DNA from: Caballeronia sp. TF1N1
GTDB taxonomy: Bacteria > Pseudomonadota > Gammaproteobacteria > Burkholderiales > Burkholderiaceae
Length of the DNA stretch: 64,000 nucleotides
Assembly: GCF_022878925.1 (NCBI RefSeq)
Contig: NZ_CP084626.1
Coordinates: 1,364,001 to 1,428,000 of the forward strand
Reading direction: 5' to 3'
Positions 8,913 to 17,779 of the stretch are shown here, piece after piece. Within the stretch, counting starts at the first letter, position 1. Every line of letters starts with the position of its first letter. The position numbers and the translations under genes are program-made. The notes beneath the pieces were generated by a model. It saw nothing but the letters and a program-made list of their open reading frames with translations. It searched no databases and was not told the origin of the DNA.

Positions 8913-10429
8913 GCATGCTGCATGCAAAATGCCGAATGCCAAGTGTGGCGGCGGTGCTGGCGTTAATGTTAAGCGGATGCGCGGTCGGGCCGGATTACAG
9001 CAAGCCCGACGTGGCGATGCCCGTTGCATACAAAACGGCAGAACCCGCCGATGCGCCCGTTCATGCGGACACACTGCCGCAAAACTGGAAAGCCGCGCAG
9101 CCCGCCGATGCCAGGCAACGCGCTCCCTGGTGGGAAATCTACGGCGACCCGCAATTGAACGCTCTGGAGGAACGCGTCGCGAGCGCGAACCAAACGGTGG
9201 CGGCGGCATCCGCGCGTTTTCGCGGCGCGCGAGCGGCCGTCGCGCAGGCGCGTTCGGCATACTTTCCGACTGTCACGGCGAATGCTGCATTCAATCAGTC
9301 GCGGGCGTCGTCGAACATACTGTACAAGTCGAGCGCGGGCGTGACCGTGCCGGACTATCTGGTCGATGCGCAAATCTCGTGGGAGCCCGACTTGTGGGGC
9401 CGCATTTCCCGCGCCGTCGAAGGCGGACGTGCGGGAGCGCAGGCAAGCGCAGCCGACTTGCAAAGTGCGATCCTGTCGATGCAGGCCGAGCTTGCAAGTA
9501 ACTACTTCGAGTTGCGCGGCACGGTGGAGGAAGAGCGGCTTTTAAAGGAGACGCTGCAAGCCTACGACAAGGCGCTCGTGTTGACGCGTGACCGGTTTGC
9601 AGGCGGCATCGCGGCCGAGTCCGATGTTGCGCAGGCGGAGGAGCAGTTGCGCTCGACGCAGGCGCAGTTGATCGATCTCGAAACCGCGCGCGCGAGCCTC
9701 GTGAATGCAATCGCGATTCTCGTTGGCGAGCCGCCGTCGAGTTTCACGCTCGATGTCGAGCCGCTCGATGAAGGGCATGCGCCGCGCCCATCGGCGGCAC
9801 TCGCTGCGCTGCCGCTTTCCGTGCCTTCCGCGTTGCTGGAGCGACGGCCCGATATCGCGGCGGCCGAGCGCCGCGTCGCTGAGGCCAACGCACGCGTCGG
9901 CGTGGCGACGGCCGCGTTCTTTCCGAATCTGCTGCTTGCCGCTACGGGTGGCCTCGAAGCCACCAATTTCAGTTCCTGGTTGATGGCGCCAAGCCGCTTC
10001 TGGTCGCTCGGGCCGCAGCTCGCTTTCACCGCACTGGACTTCGGTGGCCGTGCCGCGGCACGCGATGCGGCACGCGCGACTTACGACGAGAGCGTCGCTG
10101 ATTATCGTCAAACGGTGCTCACGGCTTTCGGGCAAGTGGAGGACAACCTCAACGCGCTGGAGGTTTTGCGCCGTGAGAGCGAAGCGCAACGCGACGCGGT
10201 CGATGCAGCGAAGCGCGCGTTATCGAAGGTTGGCAATCGCTACGAGAACGGCGCGATCACGTATCTGAACGTAGTGGTGACGCAGGCTATCGTGTTATCG
10301 GATCAACGCACTGAGGTGCGTATCGAGCGGCGGCGCATGGCGGCCAGCGTCGCGCTGATCAAGGCGCTCGGCGGCGGATGGACGACCGCCGCGTTACCAG
10401 ATGCGGAAGAAGTATCGCGGCGAGAGTGA
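8909..10429 (+). CDS. RND outer-membrane factor (NodT/TolC-type lipoprotein)
   Basis: A 506-residue outer-membrane channel that completes the tripartite pump. The signal peptide ends in the lipobox LSGC with Cys24 as the lipidated residue, followed by the family start AVGPDYSKPDV. Two outer-membrane efflux repeats follow (about 70-270 and 290-490), with PWWEIYGDPQLNALE and LLERRPDIAAAERRVAEANA as signatures. Its ATG overlaps the adaptor stop. Codons 2-12 coincide with a dispersed GCATTTTGCAT-type repeat (see the repeat feature), so the start of the signal peptide may have been built or changed by that repeat. Confidence 0.92.
   Translation: MSMLHAKCRMPSVAAVLALMLSGCAVGPDYSKPDVAMPVAYKTAEPADAPVHADTLPQNWKAAQPADARQRAPWWEIYGDPQLNALEERVASANQTVAAASARFRGARAAVAQARSAYFPTVTANAAFNQSRASSNILYKSSAGVTVPDYLVDAQISWEPDLWGRISRAVEGGRAGAQASAADLQSAILSMQAELASNYFELRGTVEEERLLKETLQAYDKALVLTRDRFAGGIAAESDVAQAEEQLRSTQAQLIDLETARASLVNAIAILVGEPPSSFTLDVEPLDEGHAPRPSAALAALPLSVPSALLERRPDIAAAERRVAEANARVGVATAAFFPNLLLAATGGLEATNFSSWLMAPSRFWSLGPQLAFTALDFGGRAAARDAARATYDESVADYRQTVLTAFGQVEDNLNALEVLRRESEAQRDAVDAAKRALSKVGNRYENGAITYLNVVVTQAIVLSDQRTEVRIERRRMAASVALIKALGGGWTTAALPDAEEVSRRE
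8913..8943 (-). repeat. Dispersed GCATTTTGCAT repeat, copy A
   Basis: Read on the minus strand this contains GGCATTCGGCATTTTGCATG, closely resembling copies at 10432-10493, 19588-19626 and 19836-19893. Uniquely among the copies it lies inside a gene, at the first codons of the outer-membrane factor. Confidence 0.5.
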
Positions 10430-10431
10430 GA

Positions 10432-10493
10432 GGGCATTTTGCATTCGGTCTTTTGCATGCCGGAATTATGCATGCCGAATGCAATTGCCTGGC
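10432..10493 (+). repeat. Dispersed GCATTTTGCAT repeat, copy B
   Basis: Directly after the outer-membrane factor stop. It reads GGCATTTTGCATTCGGT, then CTTTTGCATGCCGG, then ATGCATGCCGAATGC. The first two blocks match copy D (19836-19893) almost base for base. No gene is visible here, and it lies in the 137-base gap before the convergent methyltransferase. Confidence 0.55.
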
Positions 10494-10566
10494 AGAAGCG
10501 CTCGCCATGTGAAACGCCGGGCCGCATTCGTCGCGTTCCCGGCGTATCGCCCAGCAGTCGAATACC

Positions 10567-11256
10567 TCAACCTTGCGCTTTCGGCCTGCAGATCATGAAG
10601 TATTGCGAACTCAACCACCAAGGCATATGCGGCACCGGGCTCATATGCACGGCATCGATATCGAAGCCCACGCTTACGAGATCGCGCAACTCACGGAAGT
10701 CGAAACCCTTATGCGTGATGCGCGGATTGATCGGCCGGCTCACGGACATGCCGACCATCGACTTGAGCACTTCGGAAGGCGTGTATTCCGACTTGAAGGA
10801 ACGACTGCGGAGCATCCAGTTCGATACCTTCGGCGCGATCGCAAGGCCGTACATGATCGGCACCGAGATCACGAGCGCGCCGCTCGGCTTGAGAATGCGC
10901 GCGGCGTCATCGAGCAGCATGGCCAGTTCGTTGTCGTAGAGATGCTCGCAGACTTCGAAGGCGGTCAGCACGTCGACGCTTTGCGGCGTTACGTTGTTCA
11001 GCGACTCCGCGTATTTGACTTCGGGAAAGGTGGGCGCCATGTACGGATCGTGACCGACGAGCGTCACGTCCGGGCGCGCTTCGCCGAGCGTGTGCAGAAA
11101 GAGTCCTGGGCCCGCACCGAAATCGACCACCGTGCCGCGTTTCGCACATAGTCCGGTCACCAAATCGATCGCCATGTTCATGCGCGTTCGATGTGCATAA
11201 CGCGCTAGCGGATTGCCGGATTTGACGGTTTGTTCTTCGTATGAAATTTCGCGCAT
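10567..11256 (-). CDS. Class I SAM-dependent methyltransferase
   Basis: A 229-residue protein with the Rossmann-type methyltransferase fold. Motif I is VVDFGAGPGLFL (glycines 47-51), an acidic motif II region follows at VTLVGHDPYMAP, and the LTAFEVCEHLYD block with the RILKPSGALVISVPIMYG segment is typical of Methyltransf_11/23 enzymes. The C-terminal part (RITHKGFDFRELRDLV) resembles enzymes acting on cell-surface or lipid precursors, but the substrate cannot be told. It stands alone, convergent with the RND operon and separated from the next minus-strand gene by about 200 bases. Confidence 0.8.
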   Translation of the reverse strand: MREISYEEQTVKSGNPLARYAHRTRMNMAIDLVTGLCAKRGTVVDFGAGPGLFLHTLGEARPDVTLVGHDPYMAPTFPEVKYAESLNNVTPQSVDVLTAFEVCEHLYDNELAMLLDDAARILKPSGALVISVPIMYGLAIAPKVSNWMLRSRSFKSEYTPSEVLKSMVGMSVSRPINPRITHKGFDFRELRDLVSVGFDIDAVHMSPVPHMPWWLSSQYFMICRPKAQG

Positions 11257-11463
11257 CGGTGTGCTCCCCCTCGTTCGACTAGGCCACTTGTTCCTGGAAT
11301 TTTCTGCGCCGCGTTCTTTTATTTTTATCGTTATGTCGGTTGATATTGCCGGGACTCACTGAGTCACGCAATCGACGACAGTAGGCCTTTAGCGCCTAAC
11401 TTCTGCCGGCGTCCGCCACGTGCATCGGCCCTTGAGGCCTGTCTTGCAGCAGCGGAATCCAGA

Positions 11464-12111
11464 CTACACGAAGAGCCACGCGCCGCATGCGATGAGGGCC
11501 ACACTCCAGAGCCAATCGACGTTGACCCACCCCGTGCGTAGAAACCCGAGCCCCACACGCTCATGCACCGTCACGGCCAGCATGGAGATGACGGCAATGA
11601 CGGCAAGCATCGACGCCGTGTGGATGGCGAGCGCGAGGGCGCCCGCTTCGAGCGCGCCGCCGGCAAGCTTGCCCGAGCACAGGGGCAAGAGCGCCGGCAC
11701 GAGCATGAGGCCCGCGCCGTGTGCGCTCGACATCACGAACGACCACAACGCGAGGCCCGCGAGGCCCGTGCGCATGCCAACCGAAGGCCGTCCACGATGA
11801 CCGCGCCACAGCCGCCATATGCCCCAGCCGATCAGCACCAGGCCTGCACCACGCGCGAGCATCTCATGTCCAAGCATGGTCCCGAGCGTAAGCGCGCCAA
11901 CCAGCACGAGCCCTACCGATAACGCATGACCGAGCGCAATCGGCACGAGCGAGATCAGAACGACGCGCCTGCTATGCGCATAGAGTCCGAGCGCGACGGC
12001 AAAGAGCCAGCCCATTGCGGGATTGAGTCCATGAAAGGCGCCCAATCCCGCAGCCGTGAGCCATAACGCCGACGAGGAGGTCACGGATAGCAGAACGAAT
12101 CCGACGAGCAA
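11464..12111 (-). CDS. NicO/NiCoT-like multispanning membrane protein coupled to the SBP56 gene
   Basis: A 215-residue protein with about six membrane helices. The early motif GAFHGLNPAMGW (His27, Asn30) resembles the H-x4-D metal signature of NiCoT/NicO transporters, and PIALGHALSVGLVL (Gly61-His62) resembles their second signature. A third membrane histidine is in MSSAHGAGLML (His131). The start is TTG at 12111 with AAGGCGG a few bases upstream, inside the end of the SBP56 gene (31-base overlap). A role in moving a metal for the SBP56 enzyme is inference; the general membrane-protein call is firm. Confidence 0.65.
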   Translation of the reverse strand: MLVGFVLLSVTSSSALWLTAAGLGAFHGLNPAMGWLFAVALGLYAHSRRVVLISLVPIALGHALSVGLVLVGALTLGTMLGHEMLARGAGLVLIGWGIWRLWRGHRGRPSVGMRTGLAGLALWSFVMSSAHGAGLMLVPALLPLCSGKLAGGALEAGALALAIHTASMLAVIAVISMLAVTVHERVGLGFLRTGWVNVDWLWSVALIACGAWLFV

Positions 12112-13475
12112 TCGCCGCCTTGCAGCCTGATCTGATGCGGCCTGTGCCCCTTCGGCCAGTCGATGAAGAAGTTCTTGTCGGTGCTCAGGCCGCCGTTCGG
12201 ATCGGCGTCGAGTTTCACCATCCAGCCGTCGATACCTTCGGGATAAAACTGCGCGTCCACCGCGCCATAAAGCGAATTGGTGAAGTAGACGCGCCGACCA
12301 TCGCGACTGACTTCGACCATTTGCGGTCCGCCATTGAGTGCACCGTTTTTAGCGCCGGGATGAGTGGCGCGCGACACGATCCCACCGATGCGGACCTTAC
12401 CTGTGAGCTTGGGCGAGAAGGGATCGGAGACGTCATACTGAAGCATGTCGCCCGTGCCCCAGCAGGACACGTAGAGGAAGCGATCATCCATCGAGAGATC
12501 GATGTCGGAGACGAGCGGCGGCACCGCGCCGAAGCCTTGAAGAAGCGGCGGCAGAACCGAGGCATCGGCAGGTTCCGCGGGAATGTCGATGATCTTCTTG
12601 ACGGCCCACTTGTCCTTGTCGCGATACCAAGTCCATATCGACGAGGACAGATCCTTCAAGCTGATGACGCAATTCACGAAGCCGTACGCCTTGGTCGGAT
12701 CGTGCGCGGGGCGCAGTTCGAACACGAGTTGATACTCGTCGCCAAAGTCGATTTCCTGAATATGCTTGCGCTTGGTGAAGTCCCAGAAATGCAGTTTTCT
12801 GCCGTATTTCGCGCCTAAAAGAAGTTCGGGTACGAGGCCGCTCTCGAAGGTATCGGGCGTGCCCCATTCGCTCGTCACCATCGTGTCGTAACCGAGATGC
12901 CACCAGCCATCGTAGGCAAGCTGTTGCGGGCCGCGGTCCACTTCCCATCGGCCTAGTGGATCGAAGCTCTGTTGATCGAGCATCAGCACGCCGCCGGGCG
13001 CTTTGCCTTCTGCATTGCCCAATGCCGTGACGTAGATGCCTCCCGGTCCGCAATGCACGGTATGCGGACGCGTATAGCCCGTTTTCTCGGCGAGTTCATC
13101 GGGCTCGATCGTACGCACGATCTTGAGTTGCTTTGGATCGGGCTTCGTATCGACGATATGAATGCGCGACGAGCGCAGCCCCGGCACCACGAGATAACGC
13201 CTTTCCATATGCGGGTGCGGCGCATTGGGGCAAAGACACGAAGAGCAGGCGTTCCAGCCGAAGTGATGCAGTTCGTCGCCGGTATCGGGCATGGCGAGTT
13301 CGCCGACGATCTTCGTATAGTCCGGCGAATCGGGATCGACATCGACGACCGCTAGCTTGTCGGGCGTATTGCGCTCGGGGTCGAATGTCGCGACATAGGC
13401 GAGTGTTTCTCGCGGAGCCTTGGCTGCAAGGCGAGGCGAAGGATAGAAGCTCGGGTCGGGTTTCCATGTTGCCAT
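12081..13475 (-). CDS. SBP56-family protein (selenium-binding protein / methanethiol oxidase-like)
   Basis: A full-length 464-residue seven-bladed propeller protein. Bacterial members with activity are copper-dependent methanethiol oxidases, converting methanethiol to formaldehyde, hydrogen sulfide and peroxide. The diagnostic block HHFGWNACSSCLC (His70, His71, Cys77, Cys80, Cys82) is followed by HPHMERRYLVVPGL. Later blocks RPHTVHCGPGGIYVTALG and SCWGTGDMLQYDVSDP are also conserved. No signal peptide is seen, unlike the characterised periplasmic enzyme, so location and substrate are uncertain. The start has GGAG upstream (CCGGAGAC). It is coupled to the NicO-like gene downstream. Confidence 0.85.
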   Translation of the reverse strand: MATWKPDPSFYPSPRLAAKAPRETLAYVATFDPERNTPDKLAVVDVDPDSPDYTKIVGELAMPDTGDELHHFGWNACSSCLCPNAPHPHMERRYLVVPGLRSSRIHIVDTKPDPKQLKIVRTIEPDELAEKTGYTRPHTVHCGPGGIYVTALGNAEGKAPGGVLMLDQQSFDPLGRWEVDRGPQQLAYDGWWHLGYDTMVTSEWGTPDTFESGLVPELLLGAKYGRKLHFWDFTKRKHIQEIDFGDEYQLVFELRPAHDPTKAYGFVNCVISLKDLSSSIWTWYRDKDKWAVKKIIDIPAEPADASVLPPLLQGFGAVPPLVSDIDLSMDDRFLYVSCWGTGDMLQYDVSDPFSPKLTGKVRIGGIVSRATHPGAKNGALNGGPQMVEVSRDGRRVYFTNSLYGAVDAQFYPEGIDGWMVKLDADPNGGLSTDKNFFIDWPKGHRPHQIRLQGGDCSSDSFCYP

Positions 13476-13792
13476 GTTGCACGTCTCCGGTTAGCGGTCC
13501 TTAAGCGGCTCTTCTAGAGCATTCTTGCGACTCTCTTACGTCTCTTCAAGTCTCTTCATCATAGGACAAGCGTGCGCGACTCGTTTTGTCAAGCTTCGAA
13601 GTATTTGCGCAATACAAAGCAACGTGCGCTTAAGGATCGCTCGATCGCTCCAAGCTCTACCTCAGGCTGGCTTGAAAAATTCCATCGGCATGCACTGCGC
13701 CGTGAAGTTCGTTTAAGTGCATGATGCCTGGAAGCGCCGCACGCTCTCAAGCAGTGCAAGCGTCGCCCCTTGTTCCGCTAAGGAGGTTGCTT
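13476..13792. other. Intergenic region upstream of the SBP56 gene and a small membrane-protein gene
   Basis: About 317 bases without a supported gene, between divergent genes. It holds a run of CTCTT units (ACGTCTCTTCAAGTCTCTTC near 13538-13558) and is less G+C-rich than its surroundings, as expected for promoters in both directions. AAGGAGG at 13780-13786 is the ribosome site of the next gene. No convincing operator was found. Confidence 0.5.
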
Positions 13793-13951
13793 ATGACCGA
13801 ACCGATGATCAGCCTGATGGTGGGCATTGTCGTGCTGCTATGCGCCGCGGTGATTCTCGTGATGCATCATCGTCATCCGCATATCAACGTCCCCAAGGCA
13901 CGCTGGCTCGATACACATCCGCCGCGCGACTGGATGCGTCACAGACATTAA
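13793..13951 (+). CDS. Small single-helix membrane protein
   Basis: A 52-residue protein starting at ATG 13793, chosen because an excellent AAGGAGG lies 6 bases upstream. Residues 5-23 (MISLMVGIVVLLCAAVILV) form one membrane helix, followed by a basic, histidine-rich tail (HHRHPH... and a C-terminal RHRH). A factor-independent terminator directly follows, so this is a monocistronic gene with full signals. I do not recognise a family and propose no function. The longer open frame from 13721 lacks a comparable ribosome site. Confidence 0.7.
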   Translation: MTEPMISLMVGIVVLLCAAVILVMHHRHPHINVPKARWLDTHPPRDWMRHRH

Positions 13952-13977
13952 AGCTCACAGTGTTTTAAGCACATGCG

Positions 13978-14003
13978 GCGCCGGCTAGTTACCGGCGCTT
14001 TTT
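13978..14003 (+). terminator. Rho-independent terminator after the small membrane protein
   Basis: GCGCCGG (13978-13984) and CCGGCGC (13992-13998) form a perfect seven-pair stem with a seven-base loop, followed by TTTTT. Confidence 0.9.
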
Positions 14004-14033
14004 ATTGCCTTGGCCTGGCTGCTATGAATCGCT

Positions 14034-14354
14034 TTAGCGTCTTGGCCCTTTCATCACTTCGGCTTCCATGGCGGCGTGCCATTCCTCGTTGTGCTCTATC
14101 GGGTCCATGTCTTCGTCGATGAACGCCGATGCACGCTCGGCCACGGAGCGCGTTTCCTCTTCATCGTCGATGTCGGCGGTATCGTCGTCATCGCCAGGAG
14201 GGTCGAGCATGTCCTTGATCATTGCGCTGAGTTCGGGCGTATCCCACGGCTCGTTCCGCTGCTTTTTCTTCTTGATGTAATGCCGCACTTCGGCGTCCTG
14301 CTCGGTGGTCAACGGCAGCCCGCGGAAAGTGCCTTGCGCGTCGAGGTCATCCAT
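14034..14354 (-). CDS. Acidic hypothetical protein
   Basis: A 106-residue protein with no recognised domain. It starts at ATG 14354 with AGGAGC about 7 bases upstream and begins MDDLDAQGTFRGLPLT. A basic stretch IKKKKQRNEPWDTPEL is followed by a strongly acidic middle (GDDDDTADIDDEEE), suggesting a soluble, partly disordered protein. It is divergent from rdgC with 122 bases between starts. Function unknown. Confidence 0.6.
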   Translation of the reverse strand: MDDLDAQGTFRGLPLTTEQDAEVRHYIKKKKQRNEPWDTPELSAMIKDMLDPPGDDDDTADIDDEEETRSVAERASAFIDEDMDPIEHNEEWHAAMEAEVMKGPRR

Positions 14355-14476
14355 GATCGGTGCTCCTATTGCTAAGGCATTCAAGCGTTTTTGAGCCGTT
14401 CTAGTGTAACGCGCTTCGACCTCGTGCCACGTCGTATAAAATGGCGCGCTTTTCCCGAACGCATCGATACCTCGCC

Positions 14477-15388
14477 ATGTGGTTCAAAAACCTCCAGCTT
14501 CACCGTCTGCCCGCACCGTGGAACATCACCCCTGAAAAGCTGCAGCAGTGGCTCGCGCCACTTGGCTTCAGTGCTGCATCGAGCGTCGAGAACGAACGGC
14601 GCGGCTGGGTTTCGCCGCGCGGCGACGACTCGCTCGTCTATGCCGTCAACCGACAGATGCTCATTACGTATCGCGCCGAGAAGAAGCTCTTGCCTGCTTC
14701 GGTCGTGACGCAGTTCACCAAGGAACGCGCGCTCGAAGTGGAAGAACAGCAGGGCTTCAAACCCGGCCGGAAGCAGATGCGCGAGCTCAAGGAGCAGATC
14801 ACCGACGAACTCTTGCCGCGCGCGTTCAGCATCCGGCGCGATACGCGCGTATGGATCGACCCTGTAAATGGCTGGCTTGCGATCGACGCTGCGTCGGCGA
14901 CGCTATGCGACGACATCATCGGTCTGCTCGCCAAGTCGGTGACCGATCTTCCGTTGATGAGCGTGCGCGTGGCACGGTCGCCCGTTTCCGCGATGACCGA
15001 GTGGCTTCTCACAGGCGAAGCGCCCGCGGGCTTTACGCTTGATCGCGATACCGAGCTGCGTTCTGCTGGCGAGGGCAATGCAACGGTCCGCTACGTGGGT
15101 CACGCGCTGGAAGCGGAAGACATGCGCCGTCATATCGAAGCGGGCAAGCAGTGCATGCGGCTTGCCATGACGTGGAACGACCGCGTTTCTTACGTCTTGA
15201 CGCCATCGCTTACGTTGAAGCGGGTCAGCGCGCTCGACGTCATCAAGGAAGCCGCCGATCCCACCGCGACCAACGACGATGAACGCTTCGAATCCGACTT
15301 CACGCTGATGACAGGCGAACTCGCGCGCATGCTCGCCGACCTGACCGATGCGCTCGGTGGCGAGGAAGACCTTCGTGCAGCGGCCTAG
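14477..15388 (+). CDS. rdgC: RdgC, recombination-associated DNA-binding protein
   Basis: A 303-residue protein, exactly the usual RdgC length. RdgC forms a ring dimer on double-stranded DNA and limits RecA filament activity; in some bacteria it also helps pilin variation. Signatures include the start [31 protein letters not shown] and the C-terminal [18 protein letters not shown]. The frame is open further upstream, but ATG 14477 gives the family start. Its TAG stop overlaps the stop of the convergent diguanylate cyclase gene in a CTAG. Confidence 0.95.
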   Translation: MWFKNLQLHRLPAPWNITPEKLQQWLAPLGFSAASSVENERRGWVSPRGDDSLVYAVNRQMLITYRAEKKLLPASVVTQFTKERALEVEEQQGFKPGRKQMRELKEQITDELLPRAFSIRRDTRVWIDPVNGWLAIDAASATLCDDIIGLLAKSVTDLPLMSVRVARSPVSAMTEWLLTGEAPAGFTLDRDTELRSAGEGNATVRYVGHALEAEDMRRHIEAGKQCMRLAMTWNDRVSYVLTPSLTLKRVSALDVIKEAADPTATNDDERFESDFTLMTGELARMLADLTDALGGEEDLRAAA

Positions 15389-16605
15389 ATAGAAGCGGAA
15401 GCAGATGCAGCGGGTGCGAGAGAGGCGAAGGCATAGTTGTTCTTGCCGTTACGCTTGACTGTGTACATGGTGTCGTCGGCGACCGCGACGAGGCGCCAGT
15501 AGTCGCTCACCCGGTCCGGGTAGCTCGCGATGCCGATACTTGCTCGCACCAGCGAAAGACGCATCTGCATGTCGGTTTCGGTCACGCAATCGATGATCCG
15601 TTGCGCAATCGCGGCCAGCTCCTTGTCCCCGGAAAACTCGCGCACGAGCACGGCGAACTCGTCGCCGCCGATACGCGCGACGACGTCGCCACTACGCACG
15701 GTCTGGCGAAAGCGTCGCGATACCGCAATCAGGAACTCGTCGCCGATACGGTGACCGTGCGTATCGTTGACGCGCTTGAAGCCGTCGAGGTCGATATACA
15801 ACACGGCGATGCGTGCCGGTTCGGCGCCGTTCGCAAGGCGCGCGGCCGACTCCTCCAGTGACGCGAACAGCTTGCGTCGATTGGGCAGGCCCGTCATCGC
15901 GTCGTGCAATGAAGCGTGTTCGAACTCATGCGACATGCCGACCAATTGTCGATTGCGTTTTGCATACATTCCGATCGCCGTGATCAACACGCCGAACACG
16001 ATCGCCGATAACGCGATGAGCGTATGCGACACGCTCACGATGCGCTCGCGCAGATCGGCGCTGGCGCGGTCGCGCTCGGTGCGCCAGTAGGTATAGACGG
16101 AATCGAGCGCGCTGCTGGCCGCGCGAAAATCGGCCGCAGGCGAGAGGACGTCAGCGGGCATTGGCGGCGCGGGCACCGGGCTCGAACCGATGAGCGCGTG
16201 CAGGCTTCCGAGCCGCGCGGCAAACTCGATGCGCGCCTGGCGGTACGCAATGTGGTGCTGTGCATCGCTCGCCGGCGTGCCTAGCAGCACCACCGAGGCG
16301 CTACGCGCGGCATCGGCGCGCTCGACTGCTTCGAGCACGAGCCCGATGTATTCCTGATGCAATTGCACCGAGAAAATGGTGCGGACCTGAACCGCAAGAA
16401 AAAGCAGGCCGATGAGCAGCAGCGACAACGCCACGGCTGCAAGCGGAGCTGGCCCGCGAATGCCCGCACGCCGAGCGAGCGCCTGAACGGTATTCAAAAT
16501 GCGATGCGGCAGCGGCCGATCCACGGCGTCTTCATCCGCGGGCATCGGTGGCGCTGCCGATGCTTCACGGACGGGAATATTCCTCTCGCTGACCGGCTGT
16601 TGCAT
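15385..16605 (-). CDS. Membrane-bound diguanylate cyclase (GGDEF protein)
   Basis: A 406-residue protein predicted to make cyclic di-GMP from two GTP. Two membrane helices (about 55-73 and 192-212) enclose a periplasmic region of roughly 115 residues, a possible sensor. The catalytic domain has the intact GGDEF motif at 313-317 and an RSGD at 304-307, five residues before it, matching the RxxD inhibitory I-site, so product inhibition is likely. The ATG at 16605 overlaps the upstream gene by 41 bases; Met21 (16545) is an alternative start that removes the overlap. Confidence 0.9.
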   Translation of the reverse strand: MQQPVSERNIPVREASAAPPMPADEDAVDRPLPHRILNTVQALARRAGIRGPAPLAAVALSLLLIGLLFLAVQVRTIFSVQLHQEYIGLVLEAVERADAARSASVVLLGTPASDAQHHIAYRQARIEFAARLGSLHALIGSSPVPAPPMPADVLSPAADFRAASSALDSVYTYWRTERDRASADLRERIVSVSHTLIALSAIVFGVLITAIGMYAKRNRQLVGMSHEFEHASLHDAMTGLPNRRKLFASLEESAARLANGAEPARIAVLYIDLDGFKRVNDTHGHRIGDEFLIAVSRRFRQTVRSGDVVARIGGDEFAVLVREFSGDKELAAIAQRIIDCVTETDMQMRLSLVRASIGIASYPDRVSDYWRLVAVADDTMYTVKRNGKNNYAFASLAPAASASASI

Positions 16606-17275
16606 TGCGTCGATAACTCACTCGATGGAAGAACGCGCCCACGCGCGCGAAGAGGCCGGTGTCCGTTCTGGCGCGCGCCGCGCGACGGCGTGCAGCCTGA
16701 GTCTGGCCGGCGCTCGCCTGGGCCGAAGCCGCGCGGTTTCCGCGCGCCGAGGCAGTTTGCGACTGAGGTCGCGTTGCGGCCACCGCGCTCGGACGTTGCA
16801 CGGTCGGCGCCGCTTGCGTTGGAGCGGCGGCGATGGCGGCGGCATCCACTGTGTCCGCGCCATAGACGGCGGGTGCAGTCGTGCTCATGGACGCATCGCG
16901 AACGGAGACGGGCGCCGCTTCCACTGTGCCAACGGCTTGCGTCTGCGTTTGCACCTGTGCAGGCACCTGAGCCGCGACAAAAGTCGGTTGATCGACACCT
17001 AACGTCTGGCGTGCGCTGGACATCGCTTCGGCATAGACGCGTTGATCGTGCGAGAACCACATGCTGTAGGCGATGGTTCCCAACACGCCGACGGCCAACG
17101 CGCCCGCCGACGCGCTCCACAAGGCGAGACGCCCAAAGCGCAATGGTGCGCGCTGCGCCACGGGCTCATCCTCCAAATCGAGCGGCGGTGTTTCCATGGC
17201 AATGACAGTGGGATCATTCGCGGGTCGTGCATGACCCGCGATGCTCTCCTGGGGTAGTTCAGCGTGGTGAGGCAT
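16565..17275 (-). CDS. Single-pass membrane protein, Ala/Gln/Thr-rich, unknown function
   Basis: A 236-residue protein starting at ATG 17275 with CGGAGAG upstream. One membrane helix (LALWSASAGALAVGVLGTIAYS) follows an acidic cytoplasmic head. The rest is low-complexity Ala, Gln, Thr and Pro with a basic tail (RRRAARARTD), probably a flexible periplasmic segment. It overlaps the diguanylate cyclase start by 41 bases, so the two are likely one transcription unit. I do not recognise a family; a role with the cyclase is suggested only by the overlap. Confidence 0.6.
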   Translation of the reverse strand: MPHHAELPQESIAGHARPANDPTVIAMETPPLDLEDEPVAQRAPLRFGRLALWSASAGALAVGVLGTIAYSMWFSHDQRVYAEAMSSARQTLGVDQPTFVAAQVPAQVQTQTQAVGTVEAAPVSVRDASMSTTAPAVYGADTVDAAAIAAAPTQAAPTVQRPSAVAATRPQSQTASARGNRAASAQASAGQTQAARRRAARARTDTGLFARVGAFFHRVSYRRNATAGQREEYSRP

Positions 17276-17303
17276 GACAGCGCTCTCCGGAACGTGATCG
17301 TCG

Positions 17304-17345
17304 GGCGGTGTCCAACGAGCGTTACACAACACGCTCGACACCGCC
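17304..17345. repeat. Interrupted inverted repeat upstream of the diguanylate cyclase unit
   Basis: GGCGGTGTC (17304-17312) is exactly complementary to GACACCGCC (17337-17345). Inside, GAGCG and CGCTC extend the stem past a four-base bulge. It lies just upstream of the minus-strand gene starting at 17275, where an operator or leader structure could act. No T-run follows. Confidence 0.5.
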
Positions 17346-17728
17346 GTATAACAGTGGAATGGCGCGCATGCGATATGAAAGCCCGCGTGGCGCACCCATT
17401 CAAACGAATGGCCCAACTGATGATGAGTACAGCCTTGAAGATCGATGGCTATGCAGCGACAGCCGACTGATCCTTCTCGCCGCAATAAAGCATGCCGAAC
17501 GCCTCCGTTACCTGGCGCTCAACAATGGATGCAATTCAGTTTGCTTTGCACGATGCCCGCGTATGGAGCGCTGGCGCCGCATTTTATAGGCGAAGTGCTT
17601 GGAGCAGCACCGTGCCATCGACATTTACAGGACGTGTCGCTCGCATTTTGAATACTACCGTAGCAGAGTTCACGCCCGCGCATCGAAATGGGGAATTTAG
17701 CGCTATTTGTCGGACGAGAAAGTCAAAC

Positions 17729-17750
17729 TTATGTGCGGTAGCGCACATAA
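17729..17750 (-). terminator. Hairpin downstream of yihY, possible terminator
   Basis: TTATGTGCG and CGCACATAA form a perfect nine-pair stem around GTAG. It lies about 30 bases after the YihY stop in the direction of that gene. The following minus-strand sequence (GTTTGACTTTC) has only a weak T-run, so the terminator call is moderate. Confidence 0.45.
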
Positions 17751-17779
17751 AATGCAATCGGACCATCAGGCGGATAGGT

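Larger units (their letters stand above)
17276..17779. other. 504-base intergenic region with two inverted repeats
   Basis: No convincing gene on either strand. It contains the large inverted repeat at 17304-17345 and the hairpin at 17729-17750 listed separately. Open frames across it extend from shadows of neighbouring genes and have no ribosome sites. Confidence 0.5.

Noticed and set aside
13096..13482. Alternative minus-strand frame starting a few bases before the SBP56 gene
   Set aside because: It shadows SBP56 in another frame; the SBP56 frame carries the conserved HHFGWNACSSC motif.
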